Assembly (NCBI GenBank): GCA_017307275.1
Contig: JAFKFK010000013.1
Span: 62,001 to 126,000 of the forward strand
Reading direction: 5' to 3'
Source of the DNA: Alphaproteobacteria bacterium
GTDB taxonomy: Bacteria > Pseudomonadota > Alphaproteobacteria > Reyranellales > Reyranellaceae
Length of the DNA: 64,000 nucleotides
Made by a program: the position numbers and the translations under genes. Numbering within the stretch: position 1 is the first letter of the stretch; each line of letters opens with the position of its first letter. The notes under the pieces are model-generated. The model did not search any database, was not told the DNA's origin, and worked only from the letters and a program-made list of their open reading frames with translations. Of the stretch, positions 1 to 9,124 are shown piece by piece.

Positions 1-400
1 GTCGCTCGATGTCGAGCTGGGCTACCACCTCTGCTACGGCTCCCCGAAGGACGAGCACCTCGTGCAGCCCAAGGATGCCGCCATCCTTGTCGAGATGATG
101 GAAGGCATCGTTGCAGCGACACGCCGGCGCGTCGACTTCCTGCATATTCCCGTGCCGAAGGATCGCACCGACGACGCCTACTATGCGCCGCTCAAGCGCT
201 GGAAACGGCCGGCGGACCTGACACTCTATCTCGGACTGCTGCATCACGATGACGATGCCGGCGATCGCGCCCGCATGGCCGTGGCGCGGCGGTTCGTGGA
301 CGATTTCGGCCTGTCGGCCGAATGCGGCTGGGGCCGCACGGAGCCAGGGCGCCTGCCCGGACTCCTCAAAGGACATCGTGTTGCTGCGGAGGCTTGGTAA
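1..400 (+). CDS. MetE/UROD-like barrel protein, 3' end only
   Basis: Only the last 132 residues are visible; the frame is open from base 2 and the gene starts outside the window. The segment reads like the C-terminal part of a TIM-barrel protein of the cobalamin-independent methionine synthase/uroporphyrinogen decarboxylase superfamily (a Gly-Tyr-His-Leu-Cys-Tyr-Gly strand near the start and a closing Cys-Gly-Trp-Gly-Arg motif), but I cannot name the substrate. Its TAA overlaps the ATG of the next gene (TAATG), so the two are almost certainly translationally coupled. Family assignment comes from general recognition of the motifs and is only moderate. Confidence 0.5.
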   Translation, partial: SLDVELGYHLCYGSPKDEHLVQPKDAAILVEMMEGIVAATRRRVDFLHIPVPKDRTDDAYYAPLKRWKRPADLTLYLGLLHHDDDAGDRARMAVARRFVDDFGLSAECGWGRTEPGRLPGLLKGHRVAAEAW

Positions 401-1362
401 TGGTCGAGCGTATTCTGGTCGTTGGCCCGAAGGATTGTCTGGCGATGGTCGACGACCTCGCTCCCAAGGGCTTCGAGATCGTCAAGGCTCTGCACAATTC
501 ACCGGAGCAGAAGGCCGCCCTGCCGGGTGCCCACTATTTCGTGGGATTCATCCAGCAATACGTTACCCCCCAGCTCTACAAGGAGGCGCCGCACCTCAAG
601 CTCGTCCAGATGCTGAGTGCGGGCTACGACCGCGCCGACCTCGAGGCTGCGGGCAAGAGCGGCGTGCCACTCTGCGCCAACGGCGGTGCCAATTCGGTGG
701 CCGTTTCGGAGCACGCGTTGCTCCTGATGCTCTCCGTGTCGCGCCGGCTGATCACCCAGCACAGCAACGTCGTGGCCGGCCGCTGGCACGGCAATGCGCC
801 GCCCACCGTCCACGAAGTGCGTAACAAGGTGCTGGGCATCGTGGGCCTCGGCACGATCGGCAAGAAGGTGGCCAAGCTCGCCCAGGCCTTCGGCATGATC
901 GTCCACTACTACGACATCAAGCGGCTGAAGGAGGAGGAAGAGGACGCCCTCGGGGTGCGCTTCCGGCTGCTGCCCGAGATCCTGCGCCATTCCGACATTC
1001 TGTCGCTGCATGTGCCGCTGAACGACTCGACTCGTCACATGATCGGCAAAGACGAGCTCGCCGTCATGAAGAAGTCGGCAATCATCGTGAACACCTCGCG
1101 TGGGCCGGTGATCGACGAGAAGGCAATGACCGCCGCTCTCTCCTCTGGCAACCTGTTCGGCGCCGGCCTCGACGTGTTCGACGAGGAGCCGACGCCGCCC
1201 GACAATCCGCTGCTCAAGCTCGACAATGTGATCCTGACGGCGCATCTCGCCGGCCCCACCTTCGAGAGCAACATCACGCGCCTGCGCAACGGCTTCGACA
1301 ATGTGCAGCGTGTCGCGCGCGGCGAACCGGCCCTGTGGGTCGTACCGGAACTGGCAGGCTGA
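400..1362 (+). CDS. D-2-hydroxyacid dehydrogenase family protein
   Basis: NAD(P)-dependent oxidoreductase of the D-isomer 2-hydroxyacid dehydrogenase family, 320 aa, the usual length. The Rossmann motif GLGTIG lies at about 149-154. The catalytic set is present: Arg in NTSRGP (about 234), Glu in DEEP (about 262) and His in TAHLAG (about 282). I start at the ATG overlapping the previous stop; an upstream ATG would add a stretch unlike the family. The Bug receptor gene follows after one base. This suggests the operon imports and oxidises or reduces a 2-hydroxy or 2-keto acid; the exact substrate (glyoxylate, hydroxypyruvate, phosphoglycerate or other) is not readable. Confidence 0.88.
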   Translation: MVERILVVGPKDCLAMVDDLAPKGFEIVKALHNSPEQKAALPGAHYFVGFIQQYVTPQLYKEAPHLKLVQMLSAGYDRADLEAAGKSGVPLCANGGANSVAVSEHALLLMLSVSRRLITQHSNVVAGRWHGNAPPTVHEVRNKVLGIVGLGTIGKKVAKLAQAFGMIVHYYDIKRLKEEEEDALGVRFRLLPEILRHSDILSLHVPLNDSTRHMIGKDELAVMKKSAIIVNTSRGPVIDEKAMTAALSSGNLFGAGLDVFDEEPTPPDNPLLKLDNVILTAHLAGPTFESNITRLRNGFDNVQRVARGEPALWVVPELAG

Positions 1363-1363
1363 G

Positions 1364-2338
1364 ATGAAGACCACGCGCCGCACTCTGCTCGCCGCCGGCT
1401 TCGCGGCGCCCTTCATCGCCCGCGAAGGCTCTGCCCAAGGCGACTGGCCCAAGGGGCCAGTCCGCTGGATCGTGGCCTTTGCCGCAGGGGGCGCGGCCGA
1501 CACCGTGGCTCGCAACGTCGCGGTGAGGGTCGCCGAGATCATTGGCCAGCAGGTGATCATCGACAACCGCACCGGCGGTAACGCTGTCGTCGCGGCCAAC
1601 GCGGTCCTGCAATCGCCCCGCGATGGTCAGACCTTCCTCATCGACGCGGCGAACCAGATCACCAATCCGCTGCTGATCAAGGATCTCCCGTTCGACTATG
1701 CGCAGACCTGGGTTCCGGTGACGCAACTGTCGAGCTTCCCGCAAGTCGTGGCGGTGAAACACGACTTTCCGGCAAAGACGATCCAAGAGTACATCGCTGC
1801 CGCCAAAGCCAAGCCGGGTACGATCAGCTACGGCACGCCACCCGCCGCCGGCATGGGGCACATGGCCGGCGAGGAACTGCAGCGGCGTGCCCAGATCAAG
1901 CTGATCCATGCTCCCTATCGCGGCGGCGCCGACGCCGCTCGCGACATCGGTGCCGGCGCGATCGACTCGGTGATCATCACCACCAGCTCGATCCGTCCGC
2001 CCGTCGCCGCCGGCCGCGCCCGCGTGCTGGCCGTCACCAGCCTCAAGCGGAGTTCCACCTACCCTGACGCGCCGACTCTTGCAGAAAGCGGCTATCCCCG
2101 CTTCGATCTCAACGATTGGAACGGCCTCTTTGCCGCTACGGGCACGCCGCCGGCCTTGATCGATCGCATGCAGGCCGTTGTCGCAGAGGCCATCAAGGAC
2201 CCCAAGGTCAAGGAGCGCCTCGATCCGAGCGGCGCCGAGCTGGTCGCCAGCACGCCGGCCGAATTCAAGGCCTGGCTCGACGGCCAACGCCGGCTGCTCA
2301 CCGGCCTTATCCAGGAGGCCGGCATCAAGCTGCAGTGA
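1364..2338 (+). CDS. TTT-family (Bug) periplasmic solute receptor
   Basis: Extracytoplasmic receptor of the tripartite tricarboxylate transporter family, 324 aa. The leader has a twin-arginine-like core (TRRTLLAAG) and probably ends near Gly-Ser-Ala-Gln. Family landmarks: WPKGPVRWIVAFAAGG near the mature N-terminus, the IIDNRTGG strand, and the APYRGG loop that contacts ligand carboxylates. It starts one base after the dehydrogenase stop, so it is the third gene of the operon. No TctA/TctB membrane partners are in the window, which is normal for Bug receptors that outnumber their transporters. Ligand unknown, likely a carboxylic acid. Confidence 0.88.
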   Translation: MKTTRRTLLAAGFAAPFIAREGSAQGDWPKGPVRWIVAFAAGGAADTVARNVAVRVAEIIGQQVIIDNRTGGNAVVAANAVLQSPRDGQTFLIDAANQITNPLLIKDLPFDYAQTWVPVTQLSSFPQVVAVKHDFPAKTIQEYIAAAKAKPGTISYGTPPAAGMGHMAGEELQRRAQIKLIHAPYRGGADAARDIGAGAIDSVIITTSSIRPPVAAGRARVLAVTSLKRSSTYPDAPTLAESGYPRFDLNDWNGLFAATGTPPALIDRMQAVVAEAIKDPKVKERLDPSGAELVASTPAEFKAWLDGQRRLLTGLIQEAGIKLQ

Positions 2339-2344
2339 GCCTCT

Positions 2345-3601
2345 TCAGGCCGGTTCGAGTTTCGCCCGGTAGGTCTCCCCGAACCTCAGGATCGCCACGA
2401 AAGAGATGGCGGCGGCGGCCATGATCATGAAGGCCGGACTATAGTTGTTCGCCGTCCGGTGGACGAGCCATGTCGCCGCCAATGGGCTCAAACCGCCGAC
2501 GATGCCCAGGGTTACGTTGTAGCCGAGCGCAATCGCGGTACAGCGGATCTCCGCGGGTACGGCTTCGACCATCATTGCCGGCTGGGCGCCGATGAAGGTG
2601 CCGACTGACAGGACAAAACCGAGCTGGCCCAGCAGGATGATTGCCGGCGCCGGCTGGTGCATCAGCCAGAAGAACGGCAAGGCCCCCACGAAGCCCAATG
2701 CAGCTGCCGCGAGCATGATCGGCCGCCGGCCGTAGCGATCCGACAGCCAGCTCATCAGGACCATGACCGGCAGCAGCACGAGCATGCTGAAGGAGTTGAT
2801 CTCCAGGGCCCGCGCCGGCGCGATGCCGTCGGCGAACTGCAGCCAGCTCACGATGTAGACGAACATCAGATAGAAGCCGACCGAGTTGAACACGGACAGC
2901 GCGGCGAGCCGGGCGAGCAGCGGCCCGTGATTGCGCACGGTCTCGAGCAGCGGCGAGCTCTCCTTCTTCGCCGACTTGGGGGCCTCGTGGACATGACGGC
3001 GCAGCACCACGCCCGCGAGACCGACCACCAGCCCCAGGACGAAGGGGATGCGCCAGCCCCAGCTTTCCAGCGCCTGCTCCGACATGACCGACGCCAGTAG
3101 AGCGCCCGTCGCCGATCCCAGCAGGATGCCGCCGACGGCCCCGCAGCAGCCCATGGCCCCCACCAGCGCCCGGCGATTGGGCGGCGCCTGCTCGATGATG
3201 AAGATGATCGAGGTCGTGTACTCGCCGCCGACCGACAGGCCCTGCACCATGCGCAGCAAGGTGAGGATGATCGGCGCGGCGATACCCAGGACCTGGTAGT
3301 CCGGCAGGATGCCGACCAGAAAGGTCGGGATCGCCATGGCCGCAACCGAGACGGTGAGCGCGGCCCGCCGCCCAAACTTGTCGCCGATCGAGCCGATCAC
3401 CGCCCCACCTACGGGCCGCATCAGGAAGCCGACGGCAAAGATGCCGAAGGCGGCCAGGATCTGCGCAACGGAGTCTTCCTGAGGGAAGAAGGCGCGGCCG
3501 ATGGCGGCGGCGAAGTAGCCGTAGACCGCGAAATCGTACCATTCGAGCACGTTGCCGATGGCGCCGGCTACAATGACCCGGCGCGTATTGCTGACCGCCA
3601 T
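2345..3601 (-). CDS. MFS metabolite:H+ symporter (MHS-type)
   Basis: Inner-membrane secondary transporter of the major facilitator superfamily, 418 aa, about 12 hydrophobic segments. The N-terminus (GNVLEWYDFAVYG) and the loop 2-3 signature (GDKFGRRAAL) are typical of the metabolite:H+ symporter branch that carries citrate, 2-oxoglutarate, proline/betaine or shikimate. I chose ATG at 3601, 6 bases after GGGGAG, rather than the GTG two codons upstream that would sit on the Shine-Dalgarno. It converges on the Bug receptor with 6 bases between the stops. Substrate cannot be decided. Confidence 0.88.
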   Translation of the reverse strand: MAVSNTRRVIVAGAIGNVLEWYDFAVYGYFAAAIGRAFFPQEDSVAQILAAFGIFAVGFLMRPVGGAVIGSIGDKFGRRAALTVSVAAMAIPTFLVGILPDYQVLGIAAPIILTLLRMVQGLSVGGEYTTSIIFIIEQAPPNRRALVGAMGCCGAVGGILLGSATGALLASVMSEQALESWGWRIPFVLGLVVGLAGVVLRRHVHEAPKSAKKESSPLLETVRNHGPLLARLAALSVFNSVGFYLMFVYIVSWLQFADGIAPARALEINSFSMLVLLPVMVLMSWLSDRYGRRPIMLAAAALGFVGALPFFWLMHQPAPAIILLGQLGFVLSVGTFIGAQPAMMVEAVPAEIRCTAIALGYNVTLGIVGGLSPLAATWLVHRTANNYSPAFMIMAAAAISFVAILRFGETYRAKLEPA

Positions 3602-3770
3602 CGACACTCCCCAAAATCCCTCATCGCCGAGACTTGGCGATCTCCGTGACCCGCGCCCCAGTCAACCACAACATCGTGAAGTGCTGCAATTTTCCGAGAT
3701 TTACAGCGGTGGGTAGTGGCGGGTTGCATCACCGTGGATTAGGGTCGCGCCCGCAAATGGGGGAGTTTCA

Positions 3771-4112
3771 ATGAATCGTCTGTCCACCTGCCTGCTGGCG
3801 GGCGCTGCTGCTGTGTCGATGGCAATGCCGGTCCATGCCCAGACCCAGGAAGAGATCAAGGACATGGTCGTCGGCCTTTACGTCGTTTCGATTGCCATCG
3901 ACGCCTGCGATCTCGACCTTACCAAGGATCAGGAAGCGCGCTTGGACTACTGGACCGAGTGGGGCGAGAAGAAGCTCAACATTGCCGACCGCAAGCTCGA
4001 CAAGGCTTACGCGACCATGGAAGAGGCCGTCGAGAAGGACAAATCGGCCTTCTGCAAGGAGATGTCGCCGGTCGCCAAGAAGGTCCTGAAAGACCTGCCG
4101 CCGGCGAACTGA
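3771..4112 (+). CDS. Small exported protein of unknown function
   Basis: 113 aa with a clean Sec signal peptide (positively charged start, hydrophobic AAAVSMAMPV, cleavage after VHAQ). The mature part of about 90 residues is charged and helical, with two cysteines (in DACDLD and AFCKEM) that could form a disulfide. A GGGGGAG Shine-Dalgarno stands before the ATG. It is flanked by a 160-bp upstream gap that must hold its own promoter and by the convergent monooxygenase 6 bases downstream. I do not recognise a domain. Confidence 0.75.
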   Translation: MNRLSTCLLAGAAAVSMAMPVHAQTQEEIKDMVVGLYVVSIAIDACDLDLTKDQEARLDYWTEWGEKKLNIADRKLDKAYATMEEAVEKDKSAFCKEMSPVAKKVLKDLPPAN

Positions 4113-4118
4113 TCCGCC

Positions 4119-5636
4119 TCAGCCGTACACGAAGGCCGGATCGTCGAGGTCGATCGCGGGGAAGATGTTCTTCTCTCCCCAGTAGTCTTGCGTGTGCTGC
4201 CATTCCGGCTTCTCGCCGCGCTTGGGCAGGAGGTGCATGCCGCGCATCAGGTACCCGGGGTTGAAGTTCTCCGGGTCGATCCACGGCAGAAGCTTCATGT
4301 CCTTGTCCTCGGGGCGCAACGTCACCCCGACCTTGCGAGCGCCCTTCTCCTGCATATGGCCGAGCAGGCGGCAGACAAAGTCCGCCACCAGGTCGGCGCG
4401 CAGCGTCCAGCTCGCCCGGAAATAACCGAACACCCAGACCATGTTGGGGACGCCGGTGAACATCATGCCGCGATAGGTGACGGTGTCGGCGAAATCGAGC
4501 GGCTTGCCGTCGACGGCAAAGCCGATGTCGCCCATGACGTTGAGGTGGAAGCCGGTCGCCGTGACGATGATATCCGCCTCCAGCACCTTGCCGGATTTCA
4601 GAAGGATGCCGTTCTCGACGAACTTCTCGATTTCGTCGGTCACCACGGACGCCTTGCCGCTACGCACCGCCCGGAAGAGATCGCCATCGGGCACGAAGGC
4701 GATGCGCTGACGCCACGGCCGGTAGCTCGGCATGAAGTGCGGATCGAGATTGTGGTCGGGACCGAGATAGGCGCTCACGCCGGCCAGCAGATCCTTCTTC
4801 ACCTGCTCCGGCTCCTCGAAGGAGCGCTTCGTGAACACGGCCTGGTCGTGCAGGATCTTGCGGCGGACGATCTCGTGGATCCACGTCTCGTCGACCTCGA
4901 GCTGGCGCAGGGTGTCGGCGAGGTCGTTGGCGTTGCGCGCCGGGATGAAGTAGGTCGGCGAGCGTTGCAGCATGGTGACATGCTCGCTCTTCTCGGCAAT
5001 CGCCGGAATCACGGTCGCCGCCGTTGCCCCGGAACCGATGACCACGACCTTCTTGCCCGAGTAGTCGAGGTCTTCCGGCCAGGTCTGCGGGTGCACGATC
5101 CGGCCCTTGAAGCTCTCCATGCCCTGCCACTCGGGCGTATAGCCTTCGTCGTGCCGGTAGTAGCCCTGGCACATCCACAGGAAGTTGGCCGTGAAGCGCA
5201 CGGCCTCGCCCGTGTCGGTGCGCACGCCTTCGAGCGTCCAGAGATTGTCCTGGCTCGACCAGGAGGCCGAGATGATCTTGTGGCGGTAGCGGATATGGCG
5301 GGCGAGGTCGTTGTCGTCGATCACCTCGTTCATGTAGGTGCGGATCTCGTGCGCCGTGGCGATCGGCTTGCCGGTCCAGGGCTTGAAGCGATAGCCGAAG
5401 GTGTAGAGGTCGCTGTCGGAGCGGATGCCGGGATACTTGTGCGTCAGCCAGGTGCCGCCGAAGCTTTCCTGCGACTCCAGCACGACGAAGCTCCGGCCAG
5501 GGCTCTGCGTCGTGAGATGATAGGCGCCGCCAATGCCGGAGATGCCGGCGCCGACGATGACAACGTCGAAATGCTCGGTCCGGGCCACCGAGGCCTTCGC
5601 TGGCTTGGCTTGCGCGAGAGTCGTCGTGTCGGGCAT
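4119..5636 (-). CDS. Flavin-containing monooxygenase, Baeyer-Villiger type
   Basis: FAD/NADPH-dependent monooxygenase, 505 aa. FAD-binding GAGISG lies at 29-34, the second dinucleotide site GSGATA near 201-206, and between them the Baeyer-Villiger fingerprint FxGxxxHxxxWP at 176-187 (FKGRIVHPQTWP). This class inserts oxygen next to a ketone or oxygenates soft nucleophiles; the substrate is unknown. The start ATG follows an AGGAAAGAG-like site. It is apparently a single-gene transcript, divergent from the SGNH hydrolase gene. Confidence 0.9.
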   Translation of the reverse strand: MPDTTTLAQAKPAKASVARTEHFDVVIVGAGISGIGGAYHLTTQSPGRSFVVLESQESFGGTWLTHKYPGIRSDSDLYTFGYRFKPWTGKPIATAHEIRTYMNEVIDDNDLARHIRYRHKIISASWSSQDNLWTLEGVRTDTGEAVRFTANFLWMCQGYYRHDEGYTPEWQGMESFKGRIVHPQTWPEDLDYSGKKVVVIGSGATAATVIPAIAEKSEHVTMLQRSPTYFIPARNANDLADTLRQLEVDETWIHEIVRRKILHDQAVFTKRSFEEPEQVKKDLLAGVSAYLGPDHNLDPHFMPSYRPWRQRIAFVPDGDLFRAVRSGKASVVTDEIEKFVENGILLKSGKVLEADIIVTATGFHLNVMGDIGFAVDGKPLDFADTVTYRGMMFTGVPNMVWVFGYFRASWTLRADLVADFVCRLLGHMQEKGARKVGVTLRPEDKDMKLLPWIDPENFNPGYLMRGMHLLPKRGEKPEWQHTQDYWGEKNIFPAIDLDDPAFVYG

Positions 5637-5764
5637 GGCACTGCTCTTTCCTGGATTGGCGGATAGCTTATGGGCCGGAAGCCCCTATTGTCGCCACCTC
5701 CCCGTCGCGCACAACGATAAGTAGGATCGACCTGCAAAATGCCAATAAACAATGCGCACGGACC

Positions 5765-6745
5765 ATGACGATCATCGGCGGCGCGCTGCGCGCTACGGCC
5801 GCCGTCCTACTGTCGGCGGTGTTCGGGCTTATCCTGATCGAGGGACTGACCCGCCTTCTGCTGCCACAGTTCGATCCCTCGGGCCGCTTCGCCTTCGACC
5901 ATGAGTCTGGTCCGTTCGCGCTCGCCACACCTGGATACGAAGGGCGGCAGGTAAAGAACACCGGCGACTTCGACGTCGCCGTTCGCATCAACCGGCATGG
6001 CCTGCGCGACGCCAACGATGTAGCCGAGGCTACTCCCGACGATATCGTCGTCGTTGGCGACTCCTTCGCCTGGGGATGGGGTGTCGAAGCTGGGGAGCGG
6101 TTCTCGAACCGGCTGGAAGGCATTGCCGGGCGCCGCACCTTCAATGTCTCGGCGCCGACCAACATCGAAGGCTACGCGGCCCTGCTGGCCTTTGCCGAAA
6201 GGCTGGGGGCGAAAATCGGACAGGTCGTCGTCGCGGTATGCCTCGAAAATGACCTCGATGACGGTCAGGCAACAGGCGACCGTGGGTCCCGCGCCGCCCT
6301 GCGCGACATCCTCGCGCGGCATTCGGCTGCTTATCTGTTCGTGACGACGGTCGTACACCGCACTTCCTGGCTGAAGGCACCGGCCATCCGGCTGGGCCTG
6401 GTCCGCCCATACGTCGCCGGCATCGGCGGCAATGTCGACGAGCCGAAAATCGTCGAAGCCAGCGCCGACCGACTTGAGGACATCGCCCGGCATTACCGGA
6501 CGCTGGTACTGTTGATCCCCTCGCGCGGTCTGTGGCTCGGAGACAATCGCGAGGTCGAGGATCGTGTGCATCGCCGACTGGTCGCAGCGCTCGAGCGCCG
6601 CGGCATTGACGTGCTCGATATGCGACCGATCCTGGAAGCCGCCGGCAATCCCCTCGCCTTTCACTTTACCAACGACGGCCATTGGAATGCCCAGGGGCAT
6701 GCCCTGGCGGCAGAAGCGATCGGTAAGCGCCTGCGCGGCAAATAG
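5765..6745 (+). CDS. SGNH/GDSL-type hydrolase, membrane-anchored
   Basis: 326 aa. One N-terminal hydrophobic segment (residues about 8-27) probably anchors it, with the catalytic domain outside. Block I GDSF occurs at 98-101 (VVVGDSFAWGWG) and block V NDGHWN at about 303-308 supplies the Asp and His of the triad. This layout resembles extracytoplasmic SGNH proteins linked to polysaccharide O-acetylation or deacylation, but no polysaccharide genes are nearby. A run of T follows the stop (6746 onward) with only a very short possible stem before it. Substrate unknown. Confidence 0.8.
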   Translation: MTIIGGALRATAAVLLSAVFGLILIEGLTRLLLPQFDPSGRFAFDHESGPFALATPGYEGRQVKNTGDFDVAVRINRHGLRDANDVAEATPDDIVVVGDSFAWGWGVEAGERFSNRLEGIAGRRTFNVSAPTNIEGYAALLAFAERLGAKIGQVVVAVCLENDLDDGQATGDRGSRAALRDILARHSAAYLFVTTVVHRTSWLKAPAIRLGLVRPYVAGIGGNVDEPKIVEASADRLEDIARHYRTLVLLIPSRGLWLGDNREVEDRVHRRLVAALERRGIDVLDMRPILEAAGNPLAFHFTNDGHWNAQGHALAAEAIGKRLRGK

Positions 6746-6824
6746 CCTTTTTTTCCTTCCCTTGGCGGCCCTGCCTGCACTCCCCACGTATCGTCTTTGC
6801 CGAACCCGTTCGAAGGAGGAGCTG

Positions 6825-7217
6825 GTGCAAGCAATCCTCGATATGTTCGCCTTTCTCAATTCCGCGATAGAGGGCGGCGTAATGACCCAGAAGGCTTTCT
6901 CGATAGCCGTTCTGGGGTTGAGCTACCGCATTCATTCGGATTGGCACCAAGGCGCAATCCCCGCAGACCGGCTCCCACAATTCTCCAGAGAACTCCAGCA
7001 GCTCGACGGTCACTGGAAAGCTCACTGCGAGGCGGCCCGTCGCCCGCAGCTGGTCTACAACGTCGAACAACAACCGCAGGCGATTGCCGCTTCCCGTCCC
7101 ATCGCCGTGACCGATGCCATGAAGCGCGCCGGCGTCGCCGTTATCGAGCAAGGCCGGGGCCTAGGTACCGAGGAGCTTGTGACACGGATCTTTCGTGCAA
7201 TGGCTGCAGCAGCCTAG
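6825..7217 (+). CDS. Unrecognised 130-aa protein, GTG start
   Basis: I choose the GTG at 6825 because an ideal AAGGAGGA lies 4 bases before it (6813-6820). The reading frame runs further upstream inside the SGNH gene, but that part is a shadow. The product is soluble-looking, without signal peptide or membrane segment. It has a mid-region rich in Gln, Pro and His and a C-terminus with a GRGLGTEELVTRIFRAM stretch. No family is recognised and no function is inferred; the strong ribosome binding site is the main evidence that it is real. Confidence 0.55.
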   Translation: MQAILDMFAFLNSAIEGGVMTQKAFSIAVLGLSYRIHSDWHQGAIPADRLPQFSRELQQLDGHWKAHCEAARRPQLVYNVEQQPQAIAASRPIAVTDAMKRAGVAVIEQGRGLGTEELVTRIFRAMAAAA

Positions 7218-7260
7218 CTGGTCCCTCGCCTGCAGGATCAATTCCGGAAGCTTCCTTGCG

Positions 7261-7277
7261 ATATACGACTGGTATAT
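7261..7277. promoter_or_regulatory. Inverted repeat, candidate GntR operator
   Basis: ATATAC-GACTG-GTATAT: two perfect 6-base arms around 5 bases, ending 47 bases before the TTG start of the GntR-family gene. FCD-subfamily GntR regulators bind short palindromes with TA-rich halves and often repress themselves. Sequence symmetry is seen; the regulatory role is inferred. Confidence 0.4.
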
Positions 7278-7324
7278 GGTTGGGACGAGTTCTCTTCGGA
7301 TAGCATCCAGCGGGCAGCAACAGC

Positions 7325-8011
7325 TTGAAAACCAAGACATCCACCAAGCGTCCCCCGCCCTCCACCCGGCCAGACGACGGCACCCTCACCGATCGCGCCT
7401 ATCGGGAACTCGAAGAGCTGATCGTCACATTGCAGCTTCCGCCAGGCACTGTCCTCTCGGAGCATACACTTGCGGAGCGTCTCGACATCGGGCGGACGCC
7501 GATCCGCGAAGCGCTGCAGCGGCTGGCGCGCGACGGCCTGGTCGTCATCATGCCGAGGCGCGGCATCCTGGTCTCGGAGATCAATCCCCGACTGCAGCTC
7601 CGCCTGCTGGAGGTTCGCCGCGAGCTCGAACGGCTGATGGCGCGCCTGGCAGCGGAGCGTGCAACAGCGGCCGAGCGCCAGCAGTTCGCCGAAGTCGCCC
7701 GCGGGATGCTGAAGGCTGCGACGCAGGCCGACGACATGGAGTTCATGCGTCTCGATCAGCATTTCAACGGGCTGATCGCGACGGTCGCGCGCAACGAGTT
7801 CGCACGGCGCTCGATGGGGCTGATGAACGCCCTCTCCCGCCGCTTCTGGTACCAGCACTATCAGGAAGTCGCGGACCTGCCGCTGGCCGCCAAGCTGCAC
7901 GCCGCCGTCGCCGAAGCCGTGGCCGAAGGCAAGGCCAAGGCGGCGGCCACGGCGTCCGACAAGCTGATCGACTATATCGAGGACTTCGCGCGCAAGACCC
8001 TCGACACCTGA
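7325..8011 (+). CDS. GntR-family regulator, FCD subfamily
   Basis: 228 aa. The N-terminal winged helix (about residues 20-85) carries the GntR pattern LAERLDIGRTPIREALQRLARDGLV. The helical FCD effector domain follows, with likely metal or ligand residues in the RLDQHFNGLIA segment. The frame is closed by a TAG at 7301-7303, so the TTG at 7325 is the only plausible start; no strong Shine-Dalgarno is visible, suggesting low expression. It converges on the alcohol dehydrogenase gene with the two stops abutting (TGATCA). It may control the liv-adh operon it faces, which is inference. Confidence 0.85.
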   Translation: MKTKTSTKRPPPSTRPDDGTLTDRAYRELEELIVTLQLPPGTVLSEHTLAERLDIGRTPIREALQRLARDGLVVIMPRRGILVSEINPRLQLRLLEVRRELERLMARLAAERATAAERQQFAEVARGMLKAATQADDMEFMRLDQHFNGLIATVARNEFARRSMGLMNALSRRFWYQHYQEVADLPLAAKLHAAVAEAVAEGKAKAAATASDKLIDYIEDFARKTLDT

Positions 8012-9124
8012 TCAGTCGAAGGTCACGACGCTGCGAATGGTTTCGCCGCGCTTCAGCGCCTCGAAGCCTGCATTGATCTCGTCGAGCCTGATGCGGCGCG
8101 AAATCAGTTCATCCAGCATCAGGGAACCATCGAGATAGGCCCGAGCCAGCAGCGGGAAGTCGCGGCGCGGCCGGGCATTGCCATAACTCACGCGGCGGAT
8201 GCGCTTCTCCTGCATCAGCGAGCCCCAACGGAAGGCCACGTCCTGCTGCACGTCGACCTTGCCCAGCCAGACGATATGCCCGCCGGGGCGGACTGCTTCT
8301 GCCGTGAGCCGAAAGGCTGCCGGGCTGCCGGCCGATTCCAGAACGACATCCGCGCCACGCCCGTTCGTCACGGCCTTGGCGGTGGCGACAGGATCGTCCT
8401 TCGAGGCGTCGACCATGTGGGTCGCGCCCATCGACGCGGCGAGCGTCAGCTTGGCCTGGTTTAGGTCGACGGCAATGATTGCGCCCGCGCCGGCCAGGCG
8501 AGCGCCCTGCACAGCCGCGAGGCCTACCGCACCGCAGCCAATCACCATCACCGTGTCGCCATGGGCGATGGCGCCCAGGTTGAGGCCTGCGCCGACGCCC
8601 GTCATCACGCCGCAGCCGATCAGGCAGGCGCGATCGAAGGGCATGTCGGGCGGCACGACGATCGCCTGCTGGTCGGCAACGATGCAGTACTCCCCGAAAG
8701 CGCCCAGGAACATGAGCTGCTGTAGCTCGCTTCCATCGCCAAGCCGCGCCCGGCTCTCGCCATCGAAGGCGCGCGCCTTGGGGCCTTCGCCGAGATAGCT
8801 CTCGCACAGGATCGGCAGGTCGCGATCGCAGTAGAAGCAGTGACCGCAATGGGGGTTCCACGACAGCACGACGTGATCGCCCTTCTTCACGCCACGCGCC
8901 AGCGGCCCCACCTCCTCGACGACACCAGCCGCCTCGTGCCCCAGCACGATCGGCATCGGGTTGCGCAGCGCCCCCTCGATCACTTCCAGATCGGTATGGC
9001 AAAGCCCGGCCGCCCGAATACGCACCAGCACGTCGGTGGGCTTCAAGGGAGCAGCTGTGATGGTCTCGACGACCATCGGCGTCTTGGGCGCGTGCAGGAC
9101 GGCCGCGCGATACCTCAGCGCCAT
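8012..9124 (-). CDS. Zinc-dependent alcohol dehydrogenase
   Basis: Medium-chain NAD(P)-dependent dehydrogenase, 370 aa, long-form class (class III-like). Catalytic zinc ligands: Cys42 in GLCHTD and His63-Glu64 in GHEAAG. The structural zinc lobe is complete, with Cys93, Cys96, Cys99 and Cys107 (PHCGHCFYCDRDLPILC). The Rossmann motif is GCGAVGL. Its ATG follows the stop of the DUF6166 gene immediately (TAGATG), with AGGGAA upstream, making it the last gene of the liv unit. The context suggests it oxidises an alcohol or aldehyde derived from the imported ligand. Confidence 0.9.
   Translation of the reverse strand: MALRYRAAVLHAPKTPMVVETITAAPLKPTDVLVRIRAAGLCHTDLEVIEGALRNPMPIVLGHEAAGVVEEVGPLARGVKKGDHVVLSWNPHCGHCFYCDRDLPILCESYLGEGPKARAFDGESRARLGDGSELQQLMFLGAFGEYCIVADQQAIVVPPDMPFDRACLIGCGVMTGVGAGLNLGAIAHGDTVMVIGCGAVGLAAVQGARLAGAGAIIAVDLNQAKLTLAASMGATHMVDASKDDPVATAKAVTNGRGADVVLESAGSPAAFRLTAEAVRPGGHIVWLGKVDVQQDVAFRWGSLMQEKRIRRVSYGNARPRRDFPLLARAYLDGSLMLDELISRRIRLDEINAGFEALKRGETIRSVVTFD

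Noticed and set aside
6746..6760. T-run after the SGNH hydrolase as a terminator
   Set aside because: Only a 3-bp stem (GGC/GCC) precedes it, too weak to call.
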